A DNA stretch of 64,000 nucleotides. Source: Prevotella sp. (lineage in GTDB: Bacteria > Bacteroidota > Bacteroidia > Bacteroidales > Bacteroidaceae). Of the stretch, positions 56,445 through 64,000 are shown one piece after another. The notes beneath the pieces are model-generated. The model was given only the letters and a program-made list of their open reading frames with translations, did no database searches and had not been told where the DNA came from. The position numbers and the translations under genes are program-made. Positions within the stretch are counted from its first letter, which is position 1. The number at the start of each line of letters is the position of its first letter. Location: positions 1 to 64,000 of the forward strand of contig JAEEVW010000001.1 in assembly GCA_016291085.1 (NCBI GenBank), written 5' to 3'.

Positions 56445-57824
56445 ATGAGCAAGAATGAGATGTCAAAATTGAAAAGAGTCAGCTTCGGAAGTCAGCTGGG
56501 AGTCATCTTGGCGACAGCTGGTTCGGCGGTCGGACTGGGTAACGTGTGGCGCTTTCCGTATATGACGGGACAGAATGGTGGTGCCGTGTTCATCATCATC
56601 TATGTGGCCTGTGTGTTGCTGTTGGGCATTCCTTGTATGATTAGCGAATTCATCGTGGGTCGTCACGGACAGGCCAATACGGCACGGGCCTATAAGAAGA
56701 TGTCGGGGGGCACACCTTGGGCCATTATCGGCTATATGGGCGTGCTGACGGGATTTCTCATCACGGGCTACTATGCCGTGGTGGCAGGATGGTGCGGACA
56801 GTATATCTGGGCATCGCTGATAGGCCACATGACGGGCTCGCCGGAGTACTTCCAGGAGTATTTCGCCAGTCTGAGCAGCGACCCCGTGAAACCGGTGCTG
56901 TGGACAGTCATTATGCTGGGATTGACGTACCTGATTATCGAAAAGGGTGTGCGCGACGGCATCGAGCGGGCCTCGAAGGTAATGATGCCTACCTTATTTA
57001 TATTGTTACTGGTTATCGTGGTGGCATCGTGCATGCTCCCCGGAGCCGAGAAGGGCATCGACTTCCTGTTCAAACCGGACTTCTCGAAAATCAACAGTGA
57101 CGTGTTCCTTGGCGCGCTGGGACAGGCATTCTATTCGCTGAGCATCGCCATGGGGTGCCTGTGTACGTATGCCAGCTACTTCGCAAAGGATACGAACCTG
57201 ACAAAGTCGGCATCGCAGATTGCCATCATCGATTGTCTGGTGGCTATCCTCGCTGGTCTGATGATATTCCCTGCAGCCTTTGCAGTGGGTGTGAATCCCG
57301 ACTCGGGGGCCTCGCTGGTGTTTATCACGCTGCCGAATGTGTTCCAACAGGCCTTTGCTGGTGTTCCGGCATTGGGGTATATCATATCGCTTGTGTTCTT
57401 TGCCCTGCTGACACTGGCAGCACTAACCTCGCTGATCTCGCTGCACGAGGTGTCAACGGCGTTCCTCCACGAGGAACTGGTCATCACCCGTAAAAAGGCG
57501 GCATTCATCGTAACGGTATCAACCATCATCATCGGAACGTTGTGCTCGCTGTCGCTGGGTGCCGTCGACGGACTGACGGCATGGGGCAAGACGCTGTTCG
57601 ACTGCTTCGACTTCGTCACAGGACAGGTATTCCTGCCCATCGTGGGATTCCTGACATGTATCTTTATCGGTTGGGTGGTGCCGCATCAGGTGGTGCACGA
57701 CGAGTTCACCAACTGGGGAACACTGCGGGGACGTTTCTTCCACTTCTACATCTTCCTCGTGAAGTACATCTGCCCCCTGGCCATCCTGTTCATCTTCCTG
57801 CACCAGCTGGGATTATTAAAATGA
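56445..57824 (+). CDS. Sodium-dependent transporter, neurotransmitter:sodium symporter (NSS/LeuT) family
   Basis: 459 residues with about 11-12 membrane segments and the NSS signature GSAVGLGNVWRFPYMTGQNGGAVF in TM1, whose unwound centre binds substrate and sodium. The expected substrate is an amino acid; sequence does not say which. Start is ambiguous: ATG 56445 is very close to the -7 box, while ATG 56460 (MSKLKRVSFGSQLG) leaves a normal short leader and loses only five residues. The stop codon lies in the first unit of a 7-base repeat array. Confidence 0.92.
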   Translation: MSKNEMSKLKRVSFGSQLGVILATAGSAVGLGNVWRFPYMTGQNGGAVFIIIYVACVLLLGIPCMISEFIVGRHGQANTARAYKKMSGGTPWAIIGYMGVLTGFLITGYYAVVAGWCGQYIWASLIGHMTGSPEYFQEYFASLSSDPVKPVLWTVIMLGLTYLIIEKGVRDGIERASKVMMPTLFILLLVIVVASCMLPGAEKGIDFLFKPDFSKINSDVFLGALGQAFYSLSIAMGCLCTYASYFAKDTNLTKSASQIAIIDCLVAILAGLMIFPAAFAVGVNPDSGASLVFITLPNVFQQAFAGVPALGYIISLVFFALLTLAALTSLISLHEVSTAFLHEELVITRKKAAFIVTVSTIIIGTLCSLSLGAVDGLTAWGKTLFDCFDFVTGQVFLPIVGFLTCIFIGWVVPHQVVHDEFTNWGTLRGRFFHFYIFLVKYICPLAILFIFLHQLGLLK

Positions 57825-57861
57825 GGAGTATTGAGTGAGGAGTGTTGAATGAGCGATGAAT
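57820..57861. repeat. 7-base repeat filling the symporter/HhH gene gap
   Basis: Six units from AATGAGG to GATGAAT. The symporter TGA is in the first unit and the next ATG (57856) in the last, so the entire spacer is repeat. Confidence 0.75.
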
Positions 57862-58773
57862 AGGAACGACCGTAGGATAGCATTGGGAGCAGTATGCGTA
57901 GGGCTGCTGGCACTGCTGGGTCTCTGGCTCGGCGGCGAAACGGGACTAGACATGACGAACGCCATTGCCCCAAGCGACTCTATCCCTACCTCCCCTACCA
58001 ACCCTAACAGTCCTACCACCCCTACCAATGCTCCCTCTCCTTACTACGCCGTCCCCTCGCAAGCCGTCGAGCGCTTCCCCTTCGACCCCAACACAGCTGA
58101 CAGCACGCAGCTATTGCGCTTAGGCCTGCAACCCTGGCAGGTAAGGAATATCTACAAATACCGTGCCCGTGGCGGCATCTATCGCAAGAAAGAAGACTTC
58201 GCCCAACTCTACGGACTGACTGTCAAGCAATATCGCGAGCTGGAACCCTATATCCGAATTTCCAAGGACTATCTGCCAGCCTCGACACTGGTAGAAAGCA
58301 GAGGAAACAGAAACGAGGCGATTGACAGAAAGAATAGCGGTGAGGGAAGAGACACCACACTGCGTTATCCCGTTAAAATCGGCGAAAATGAGCATATTGT
58401 GCTCAATACCGCTGATACGACGGAGCTGCGGCGAGTACCTGGCATCGGACCATACTACGCCAAAGAGATTGTGCGTCATGGCAAGTGGTTAGGGGGGTAT
58501 GTCAGCGTTAATCAGCTGGACGAAATCGAGAACTTTCCACAGGAGGCCAAGAAGTATTTCGTCATTCAGCACGCCTCGCCCAAGAAACTGAATGTCAACA
58601 AACTCAGTCTGCAGGAGTTGCGCAAGCATCCCTACATCAACTATTACATGGCCAAGACCATTGTGGACTATCGCCGTCTGCATGGCCCAATCAAGAGTCT
58701 GGAGGACTTGCGCCTCTCGAAGGACTTTCCGCCAGAGGTTATAAAGAGATTGACACCTTATGTAGAATATTAG
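57856..58773 (+). CDS. Helix-hairpin-helix (ComEA-like) protein
   Basis: A 305-residue protein with one N-terminal membrane segment (ALGAVCVGLLALLGLWLGG), a Pro/Thr-rich linker coded by 9-base units (57984-58028), and three ComEA-type HhH modules. The modules are DPNTADSTQLLRLGL (about 77), LNTADTTELRRVPGIGPYYAKEIV (about 182) and LNVNKLSLQELRKHPYINYYMAKTIVDYR (about 245). The family binds DNA non-specifically. Membrane anchoring suggests DNA uptake or an outer-face role. Followed by the dGTPase gene with only a repeat between, so the two may be co-transcribed. Confidence 0.85.
   Translation: MNRNDRRIALGAVCVGLLALLGLWLGGETGLDMTNAIAPSDSIPTSPTNPNSPTTPTNAPSPYYAVPSQAVERFPFDPNTADSTQLLRLGLQPWQVRNIYKYRARGGIYRKKEDFAQLYGLTVKQYRELEPYIRISKDYLPASTLVESRGNRNEAIDRKNSGEGRDTTLRYPVKIGENEHIVLNTADTTELRRVPGIGPYYAKEIVRHGKWLGGYVSVNQLDEIENFPQEAKKYFVIQHASPKKLNVNKLSLQELRKHPYINYYMAKTIVDYRRLHGPIKSLEDLRLSKDFPPEVIKRLTPYVEY
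57984..58028. repeat. 9-base repeat encoding the Pro/Thr linker
   Basis: Five units of CCCTACCNN type encode PTSPTNPNSPTTPTN. Nine-base units keep the frame. Confidence 0.65.
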
Positions 58774-58803
58774 AAGTTAAAGAAGTTAGAGAAGTTTAAA
58801 GAA
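58772..58803. repeat. 9-base repeat before the dGTPase gene
   Basis: Units AGAAGTTAA, AGAAGTTAG and AGAAGTTTA. The preceding stop (TAG, 58771-58773) overlaps the first unit. Confidence 0.65.
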
Positions 58804-58806
58804 GAT

Positions 58807-60150
58807 ATGATGGATTGGAAAAAACTGATATCGAACAAACGGTTGGGACAAGAGTCTCGCCATATAGAGCGACACGACGATCGCACGGAGTTTAAACGCG
58901 ACTACGACCGCATGATTTTCTCGGCTCCGTTCCGTCGGTTGCAGAACAAGACGCAGGTGTTCCCATTGCCGGGCAGCGTATTTGTGCACAACCGACTGAC
59001 TCACTCGCTCGAGGTGGCCAGCGTGGGTATGTCGCTGGGTAATGACGTGGCGCGACGCCTGATGAAGGAGCGTCATCCGGAACTGCGTGGTACGCTGTTC
59101 GAGGAAATTGGACAAATCGTGTCTACAGCCTGTCTGGCCCACGACCTGGGGAACCCGCCCTTCGGACATTCGGGCGAAAAGGCCATCCAGACATTCTTTA
59201 CCGAGGGTGCTGGGCGCTTTCTTCAAGAGAAAGTATCGCCGGCATTCTGGTCGGACATCACGCACTTCGAGGGTAATGCCAATGCGTTCCGTCTGCTGAC
59301 GCACCAGTTCCGGGGGCGTCGACCCGGTGGCTTCGTGATGACGTACTCTACCATTGCCAGCATCGTGAAGTATCCTTATTCGTCGATGGCGCCCAGTAAG
59401 AAGGGGAAGTTTGGTTTCTTCATCAGCGAACAGGAGAACTACCAGCGTATTGCCGATGAATTGGGCATTATTTGTACGTCGAGACCTGGCGAGCCCTTAC
59501 GCTATGTGCGCCATCCGCTGGTGTATCTCGTCGAGGCAGCAGATGATATCTGTTATGAGATTATGGACCTGGAGGATGCCCATAAACTGAAGATCCTGTC
59601 GTACGAAACGGTGTCGCGACTGTTCCTCGACTTCTTCGATGAGGAGACGCAGCAGCGAATCCAACAGCGTATCATCGATGAACAGCTGACGGATGAAAAC
59701 GAACAGGTAGTCTATCTGCGGGCTTGTGTCATCGGTAAGTTGGAGAATGAGTGTGCAAACACCTTCGTGGAGCACGAGGAAGACATTCTAAACGGGACCT
59801 TCGAGGGTAGTCTGATCGACCATATCAGTCCCATGCAGCGCGATGCCTACAAGCGGTGTGCGAAACTCTCGGTGGAGAAGATCTACAAGAGCCGTCCCGT
59901 ATTGGATGTGGAACTATCTGGTTATCAGATTATGGCAACGCTGATGGATAAGATGACGGAGGCGGTGATGAATCCGGAGCGTTACTATTCCCAACAGCTC
60001 ATAGGCCGTGTGTCGTCGCAGTACGACATCAATGCCGACGACCTCGAGACGCGTCTGATGGCAGTCATCGACTATATCTCAGGCATGACGGACGTCTATG
60101 CATTGGATGTCTATCAAAAGATCAATGGCATCTCACTGCCCATCATCTAA
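58807..60150 (+). CDS. dgt: Deoxyguanosinetriphosphate triphosphohydrolase (dGTPase)
   Basis: A 447-residue HD-domain enzyme that cleaves dGTP (or other dNTPs) to the nucleoside and triphosphate. The metal-binding H and HD are visible in HNRLTHSLEVASVG and CLAHDLGNPPFGHSGEKA. FSAPFRRLQNKTQVFPLP is the conserved N-terminal block and RHPLVYLVEAADDICYEIMDLEDA holds the last metal-side aspartate. The ATG pair at 58807/58810 gives one residue of uncertainty. It may balance dNTP pools. Confidence 0.94.
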   Translation: MMDWKKLISNKRLGQESRHIERHDDRTEFKRDYDRMIFSAPFRRLQNKTQVFPLPGSVFVHNRLTHSLEVASVGMSLGNDVARRLMKERHPELRGTLFEEIGQIVSTACLAHDLGNPPFGHSGEKAIQTFFTEGAGRFLQEKVSPAFWSDITHFEGNANAFRLLTHQFRGRRPGGFVMTYSTIASIVKYPYSSMAPSKKGKFGFFISEQENYQRIADELGIICTSRPGEPLRYVRHPLVYLVEAADDICYEIMDLEDAHKLKILSYETVSRLFLDFFDEETQQRIQQRIIDEQLTDENEQVVYLRACVIGKLENECANTFVEHEEDILNGTFEGSLIDHISPMQRDAYKRCAKLSVEKIYKSRPVLDVELSGYQIMATLMDKMTEAVMNPERYYSQQLIGRVSSQYDINADDLETRLMAVIDYISGMTDVYALDVYQKINGISLPII

Positions 60151-60162
60151 TCGTATTTGAAT

Positions 60163-62403
60163 TTATTCCCACTCAACTTTCAGGTGGTGGAGCATGGTGG
60201 TGCTTTCACCACCTGATGAGCCTGTATGCTGAATGTGGATACCACCAAAGCTGTTGGGAGTGACATCGGCAGAAAGCGACACCTCATGGGGCAGGGTAGA
60301 ACCTGCTGGTTGCGGCGTCTTCGTCGAAACGTGTGTGCTCAGTCGGTTTCCGATGAAATCGATGGAAATGATGCATCCCGTGCGGTAGCAGGTCGATGAT
60401 ACGGGATCTGTCAGTGGAGTGATATTACCATGCTCATACTTTACCAATAAGAAGTCGACGGCCTTGGCATGCTTGGTGGTTCGGATGACGCGGAGGCCAT
60501 AGCCGGTGAGCGTCTGGGTGTCGAACTTCAGACAGACGTCCATATATTGTCCGGTGGCCGAACCAAAGCCTTGTCCTGCCGTCTTGGTGGGGTCGACAAG
60601 CAGTTTTAAGTGCATGTCGCCATACCGCTTTTCTAAAGGTGTATACATGATGCGGGCTCCACGCTGGGCTTGCAATAGTCCCATTCCAACAGCACCATTG
60701 AAGCCTTCCTTGTATTCCCACATGGGCTTCTTCGGGTCGAATGCCCACGGATATTCTGCCGTGTCGGCAGGCTTATAGCCATCAGTCGTCCAATAACCTG
60801 GCAGCACTTGTGACTGCCATTGACAAGGAAAGTCGTGGAAATCAGTTTCCAAGTGTTTTGTATTCTTTTGGCGCTTGATAATCTTTGGCGCATCCACCCG
60901 GAGGGTGTCACCTGCCAGACTGCCATGCAACTTGGGTATGATCAGTGCGCTTAGTCTGTGGCCGTTATCGGCAGCGGACAACTTGTACTCAGGGTTGCTC
61001 ATTGCCAGTGGATTGGCTTCGACAATGCTGACGGGAATATCGTTGCGCAGCCAGATAATCAGAGACTCGTCATAGCGGTCTTGCAGGTCAAGGTCATAGC
61101 TAAGTTGTGCTACGTCTTTCTTGAGTTGAAGCGTTGGCTTGCGCAGAAAAGCTGGTGCTGGCAATAGGCGCGGATGAACTTTCAGGTGGCATGCTGCCTC
61201 GCGACCATCTGGAGTGCTGGCCATCACGCAGAAATCGACCGTTTTACCGCTCTGGTTCGTGGGAATGACCTGTACAGAATCTCTGCCTATAGGTCTCAAC
61301 GTGACATAGTGCTCACAATAGTCTGTTACACGCCATTTTACCAGCTTAGAGTCACTGCAAACGAGGGTCAAAGGAGTTTCACCAGTGCGCAACTCTGCTT
61401 CGTGTTGACTGATGTTCAGATAGGGAATACCCTGCGAAATAAGATTGGCAGTGTCGGGTAGGACAATGGTGTTCTGAGGTCGGCGGATACCTATCTGATA
61501 GGGCTTGCCGTTTAGCGTGAAGTTTTTCTGATAGCAGCGGAGCCAGGGTTGCGGATAGGCTGTCCATCCCACATAGATGCTGTCGGAAGGAGCGTGGTAG
61601 CGACAGTCGATGACGCTGACGGGACCGCCCTGTTTGCAGAAAAACATCTCGCGATTCTCGCCCTTCACGTTGAAATCACAGTCGACGAACAGAGCACCCT
61701 TACCAAAGGTGCTCCAGAATGGCTTTTGTCCGTAGAGGTCGAAGTTGCAATGGCGGTAAATGGCCGTACCATTGAGCGCATCATCGGTACATTCGAAATG
61801 ACAGTCCTCATAATAGGAATCTCTGGCACCATTGAGTGGATTCAGGTTGAGACGGCTGATGAAGCGTACCCGTTTGGCAACAAGACTATTTCCGTGAACG
61901 TACCCCACATGGGCCTGAGTGATGGCATTACTGCGTTTGGGACGATTGAGCTGAGGATTCAAAGGATAGACAAGATCAACATTACAGTAATTGCCCATGG
62001 TGAGATTTTCTACCATCAGTGAGTCACACCAAAAGTCGAACATGGTGAAATTACCAATGGCTCCTTGGGTTTGTCCGCGTTGGGAAGCTAACACGACATC
62101 GTGAGGATTTTCGCCCATTCCAACGATGGTCAAGCGGGGGCAGCGAACGACTAAGCCAAAGGGTTCTCGGCCGTTCTTGCCCACCTTGACTGTCGGATCA
62201 TCAGGGTCATCAATCCAATAAACTCCCGGGCGGATATATATGGTAGTACCGTCAATGAAATGTGTGCTGGCCTCTTGAAAGGTGCGAAACGTAAAAGGTG
62301 TATTATCTGAGGCCTCTGCATCAACCATGAGATGAAGGCTGTCAAGGCGCTGGGCATGCACCCATAAGGGCATAAGAACCCCTAATAGGAAAAGTCTTAG
62401 CAT
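60163..62403 (-). CDS. Secreted right-handed beta-helix protein, pectinesterase-like
   Basis: A 746-residue protein with signal peptide MLRLFLLGVLMPLWVHA. The first 290 residues show a CE8-type beta-helix pattern: FRTFQEASTHF, TTIYIRPGVYWI, LTIVGMGENPHDVVLA, RVRFISRLNLN, ARDSYYEDCHFECTDDALNGTAIYRHCNF. The usual GDQDTL of plant pectinesterase is replaced, so activity on pectin is uncertain. An Ig-like middle and a C-terminal concanavalin-like domain (about 530-745) follow. It starts 13 bases after the GlsB-like gene, so it is the third gene of the minus-strand run. Confidence 0.68.
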   Translation of the reverse strand: MLRLFLLGVLMPLWVHAQRLDSLHLMVDAEASDNTPFTFRTFQEASTHFIDGTTIYIRPGVYWIDDPDDPTVKVGKNGREPFGLVVRCPRLTIVGMGENPHDVVLASQRGQTQGAIGNFTMFDFWCDSLMVENLTMGNYCNVDLVYPLNPQLNRPKRSNAITQAHVGYVHGNSLVAKRVRFISRLNLNPLNGARDSYYEDCHFECTDDALNGTAIYRHCNFDLYGQKPFWSTFGKGALFVDCDFNVKGENREMFFCKQGGPVSVIDCRYHAPSDSIYVGWTAYPQPWLRCYQKNFTLNGKPYQIGIRRPQNTIVLPDTANLISQGIPYLNISQHEAELRTGETPLTLVCSDSKLVKWRVTDYCEHYVTLRPIGRDSVQVIPTNQSGKTVDFCVMASTPDGREAACHLKVHPRLLPAPAFLRKPTLQLKKDVAQLSYDLDLQDRYDESLIIWLRNDIPVSIVEANPLAMSNPEYKLSAADNGHRLSALIIPKLHGSLAGDTLRVDAPKIIKRQKNTKHLETDFHDFPCQWQSQVLPGYWTTDGYKPADTAEYPWAFDPKKPMWEYKEGFNGAVGMGLLQAQRGARIMYTPLEKRYGDMHLKLLVDPTKTAGQGFGSATGQYMDVCLKFDTQTLTGYGLRVIRTTKHAKAVDFLLVKYEHGNITPLTDPVSSTCYRTGCIISIDFIGNRLSTHVSTKTPQPAGSTLPHEVSLSADVTPNSFGGIHIQHTGSSGGESTTMLHHLKVEWE

Positions 62404-62416
62404 GTTTAGTTTTGTT

Positions 62417-63409
62417 TTAGTCTTTGTTTTTGTAAATCAGCTTGTTAGCGCCAGATGTTAACTCCAGTTCATCGCGATGCTCTTGAATGAACGAGTCGAT
62501 ATGGCGTTTGCGCTTGCTCTCAAAGATCTCATCGATAGCAATGAGGATACCCGTCTCTTCCACATCGCCAAAACCATAGTTGATGGCGGTGCCGAAGAGT
62601 TTCATGGTAGGCGAGAGCCCCATGTAAGCATTAACTAGTGGTGGGATGTTATAGCCCAGTTTGCGGATTTCGCGGTTCAGAATCATGTAGTCTTCCTTGA
62701 AAGACGTACCTTTGAAAAGCGCCTCTAATTCAGCAGGATCTGTTTCCAATTCCAACGGTTTCATCGGGATAATCAGTCGTTCCTTGTCATCGAAATGCTT
62801 CTTGAGGAAATAGAGTATCATGTCACGCCCCTTGCGGATGTAAGAGGGATACATGGTCATTTTGCCAAAATAGTATTTTACGGAAGGACGGATGACGGTG
62901 AGTGCTCCAAGACCATCCCATAGGTTGTCGAGCGCAAACAGACTCTTAGCACCCATTCTGGATGACTGGTAGGGAATGGAAACGAACGAGCGCCCCAATT
63001 CTACGGTCCAAGGAGCATAGTCTTTCAGAAATTTCTCAGAAAAATGGAACATATGGCTTGTGGCCAAAATGGGTTGCCCGTTTTTGTCGTATTCCCAATC
63101 AGACCCCAAGAGATAGCGATAGCCTCCAATAATCTCTTCCTCTTCCGGATTCCATACAATGAGTTGCTTGTAGCAGTTATCGCAGATATCGAATTCATCG
63201 ATATCCACTTCCTTGCCTGTGCCTCCACCAGCCTCGCGGAAAACAATTTCACGAAGACGGCCAATCTCCTGCATCACGTTCGGTGCGTTATGCGCTGTGA
63301 TGATGTAGATCTCGTTGTTGCTCTTGTTGGTCATTCGCAACTGTTTGTCGGGCGTCAACTCACTCTTGAGGACTTCCTTGCTAATGGGGGCGATGATGGG
63401 TTGTTCCAT
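62417..63409 (-). CDS. glsB: GNAT-like N-acyltransferase, glycine/ornithine lipid synthesis (GlsB/OlsB-like)
   Basis: A 330-residue protein. The core EIGRLREIVFREAGGGTGKEVDIDEFD, IIGGYRYLLGS, VELGRSFV and the MYPSYIRKGRDMILYFL region match the hemolysin-like/OlsB acyl-ACP N-acyltransferases. In Bacteroides the paired GlsB and GlsA make N-acyl-3-acyloxy-acyl glycine lipids: GlsB attaches the first hydroxy-fatty acid to the amino acid, then GlsA esterifies its hydroxyl. Its partner is directly upstream on the same strand. The amino-acid headgroup here is not deducible from sequence. Confidence 0.8.
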   Translation of the reverse strand: MEQPIIAPISKEVLKSELTPDKQLRMTNKSNNEIYIITAHNAPNVMQEIGRLREIVFREAGGGTGKEVDIDEFDICDNCYKQLIVWNPEEEEIIGGYRYLLGSDWEYDKNGQPILATSHMFHFSEKFLKDYAPWTVELGRSFVSIPYQSSRMGAKSLFALDNLWDGLGALTVIRPSVKYYFGKMTMYPSYIRKGRDMILYFLKKHFDDKERLIIPMKPLELETDPAELEALFKGTSFKEDYMILNREIRKLGYNIPPLVNAYMGLSPTMKLFGTAINYGFGDVEETGILIAIDEIFESKRKRHIDSFIQEHRDELELTSGANKLIYKNKD

Positions 63410-63410
63410 T

Positions 63411-63445
63411 GAATGTTTAGAGTTTAGAGATTATAGTTTAGAGAA
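63411..63445. repeat. 7-base repeat between the GlsA- and GlsB-like genes
   Basis: Five units of the TTTAGAG type (minus strand CTCTAAA). The stop codon of the GlsA-like gene lies inside the array and its last codons are repeat sequence. Confidence 0.7.
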
Positions 63446-64000
63446 AGATGCTAAGGAATATACTTGGTCTTGGACGTATTGAGCCCATTCCGACGGTGTC
63501 TTACTTTTGTCGAAGGTTTGCCAGGGGATGGGTTTGCCAATGGTGACTTGGAATGTTTTCCCTACGTTCTTATACATTTCGTCGACGAGGAAGAGCATGG
63601 CGAGGTTAAAAGGTAGGAAACGGTCGGAGAAATTGGCCAATCGATAGAAGAATTTTGAGTTATGGCCACTAAAGTGGATGGGTATCACGTCCCGCTGATA
63701 TTCTATGCTTTTGGAAATAAACGTCTTCGACCAAGGAATGTCCTTGATGATCTTGTTGCGGCGTCGTGAACAGATACCTGCGGGAAACATCAGCATATGA
63801 TTGTCGCTTTCGAATCCTGCCTTCACCATAGCAGGGAAGTTGCGCCCTTGGTGTCCAGTCTTGTTGATAGGGATGCAGAGTGGGGCCAGTCCGGGCAGAT
63901 ACATGAGCAGGTCGTTAACCAAATAACGGAATCGTGAATCGAAATGGCGTCCGATAATAGCTCCCAAAGCTACACCGTCGGCTCCTCCTAAGGGATGGTT
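63431..64000 (-). CDS. glsA: PlsC-type O-acyltransferase, GlsA-like (partial, runs off the window)
   Basis: 190 residues to the window edge; the gene begins outside. The frame stays open to base 64000, and the first visible codons read NHPLGGADGVALG, the catalytic HxxxxD block of glycerolipid acyltransferases. Later MFPAGICSRRRN matches the family's FPEG/FPAG motif with the substrate-binding arginines. Ending 21 bases before the GlsB-like gene, it most likely adds the second acyl chain to the aminolipid. The short frame starting with TTG at 63967 is only a fragment of this gene. Confidence 0.82.
   Translation of the reverse strand, partial: NHPLGGADGVALGAIIGRHFDSRFRYLVNDLLMYLPGLAPLCIPINKTGHQGRNFPAMVKAGFESDNHMLMFPAGICSRRRNKIIKDIPWSKTFISKSIEYQRDVIPIHFSGHNSKFFYRLANFSDRFLPFNLAMLFLVDEMYKNVGKTFQVTIGKPIPWQTFDKSKTPSEWAQYVQDQVYSLASFSKL

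Overview
The window looks like a chromosomal stretch of a Bacteroidales genome, most likely Prevotella or a close relative. The evidence is the recurrent TAnnTTTG -7 promoter boxes, Mfa/Fim-type fimbrial lipoproteins, a GH97 alpha-glucosidase with an SLC45-like sugar permease, a GlsB/GlsA lipid pair, DUF6078 and DUF4292 proteins, and large secreted proteins with type-A-like C-terminal sorting tails. No rRNA, tRNA or CRISPR array was seen.

Layout. (1) 1-10054: a tightly packed maltodextrin/starch operon. It holds the end of a probable LacI-type regulator, a permease, a 4-alpha-glucanotransferase, a GH97 alpha-glucosidase, a superfamily I helicase (an unexpected member) and a pullulanase. (2) 10199-14816: dut, a TPR protein, a DUF4292 lipoprotein and an EnvC-like protein with a degenerate LytM domain. 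(3) 14867-20557: an M20 deacylase, an acyl-CoA ligase, prfB bracketed by two four-helix-bundle (23S IVP-type) genes, a 46-residue membrane protein and a CYTH protein. (4) 20863-42162: a 21-kb Mfa-like fimbrial operon. It encodes a DUF3575 protein, three large Mfa1-like paralogues, a FimB/Mfa2-like anchor, a further fimbrillin and a 4041-residue giant protein built on YGGG repeats. A G8 tract lies upstream of its promoter. (5) 42246-48696: an accessory island with a RAYT-type transposase, an unknown protein, a DUF6078 protein, an AAA/PD-(D/E)XK protein, a broken leader copy, a DUF1016 nuclease-like protein and a secreted protein with a sorting tail. (6) 48745-55719: a second YGGG-repeat protein (about 1867 residues) convergent with an AAA_14/DUF4143 ATPase. 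(7) 55933-64000: a VanZ-like protein, a sodium symporter, a helix-hairpin-helix protein, a dGTPase, and a minus-strand run with a beta-helix pectinesterase-like protein and the GlsB-like and (partial) GlsA-like acyltransferases.

Two things stand out. The first is the pair of YGGG-repeat surface proteins, one of them the last gene of a fimbrial operon, which I cannot assign to a named family. The second is a dispersed class of degenerate tandem repeats with 7-, 9- or 11-base units. The 7-base arrays flank the four-helix-bundle genes as inverted repeats, sit at -33 positions of promoters, supply stop codons, and have entered coding sequence at the start of vanZ, inside pulA, at the end of prfB and in a secreted-protein linker.
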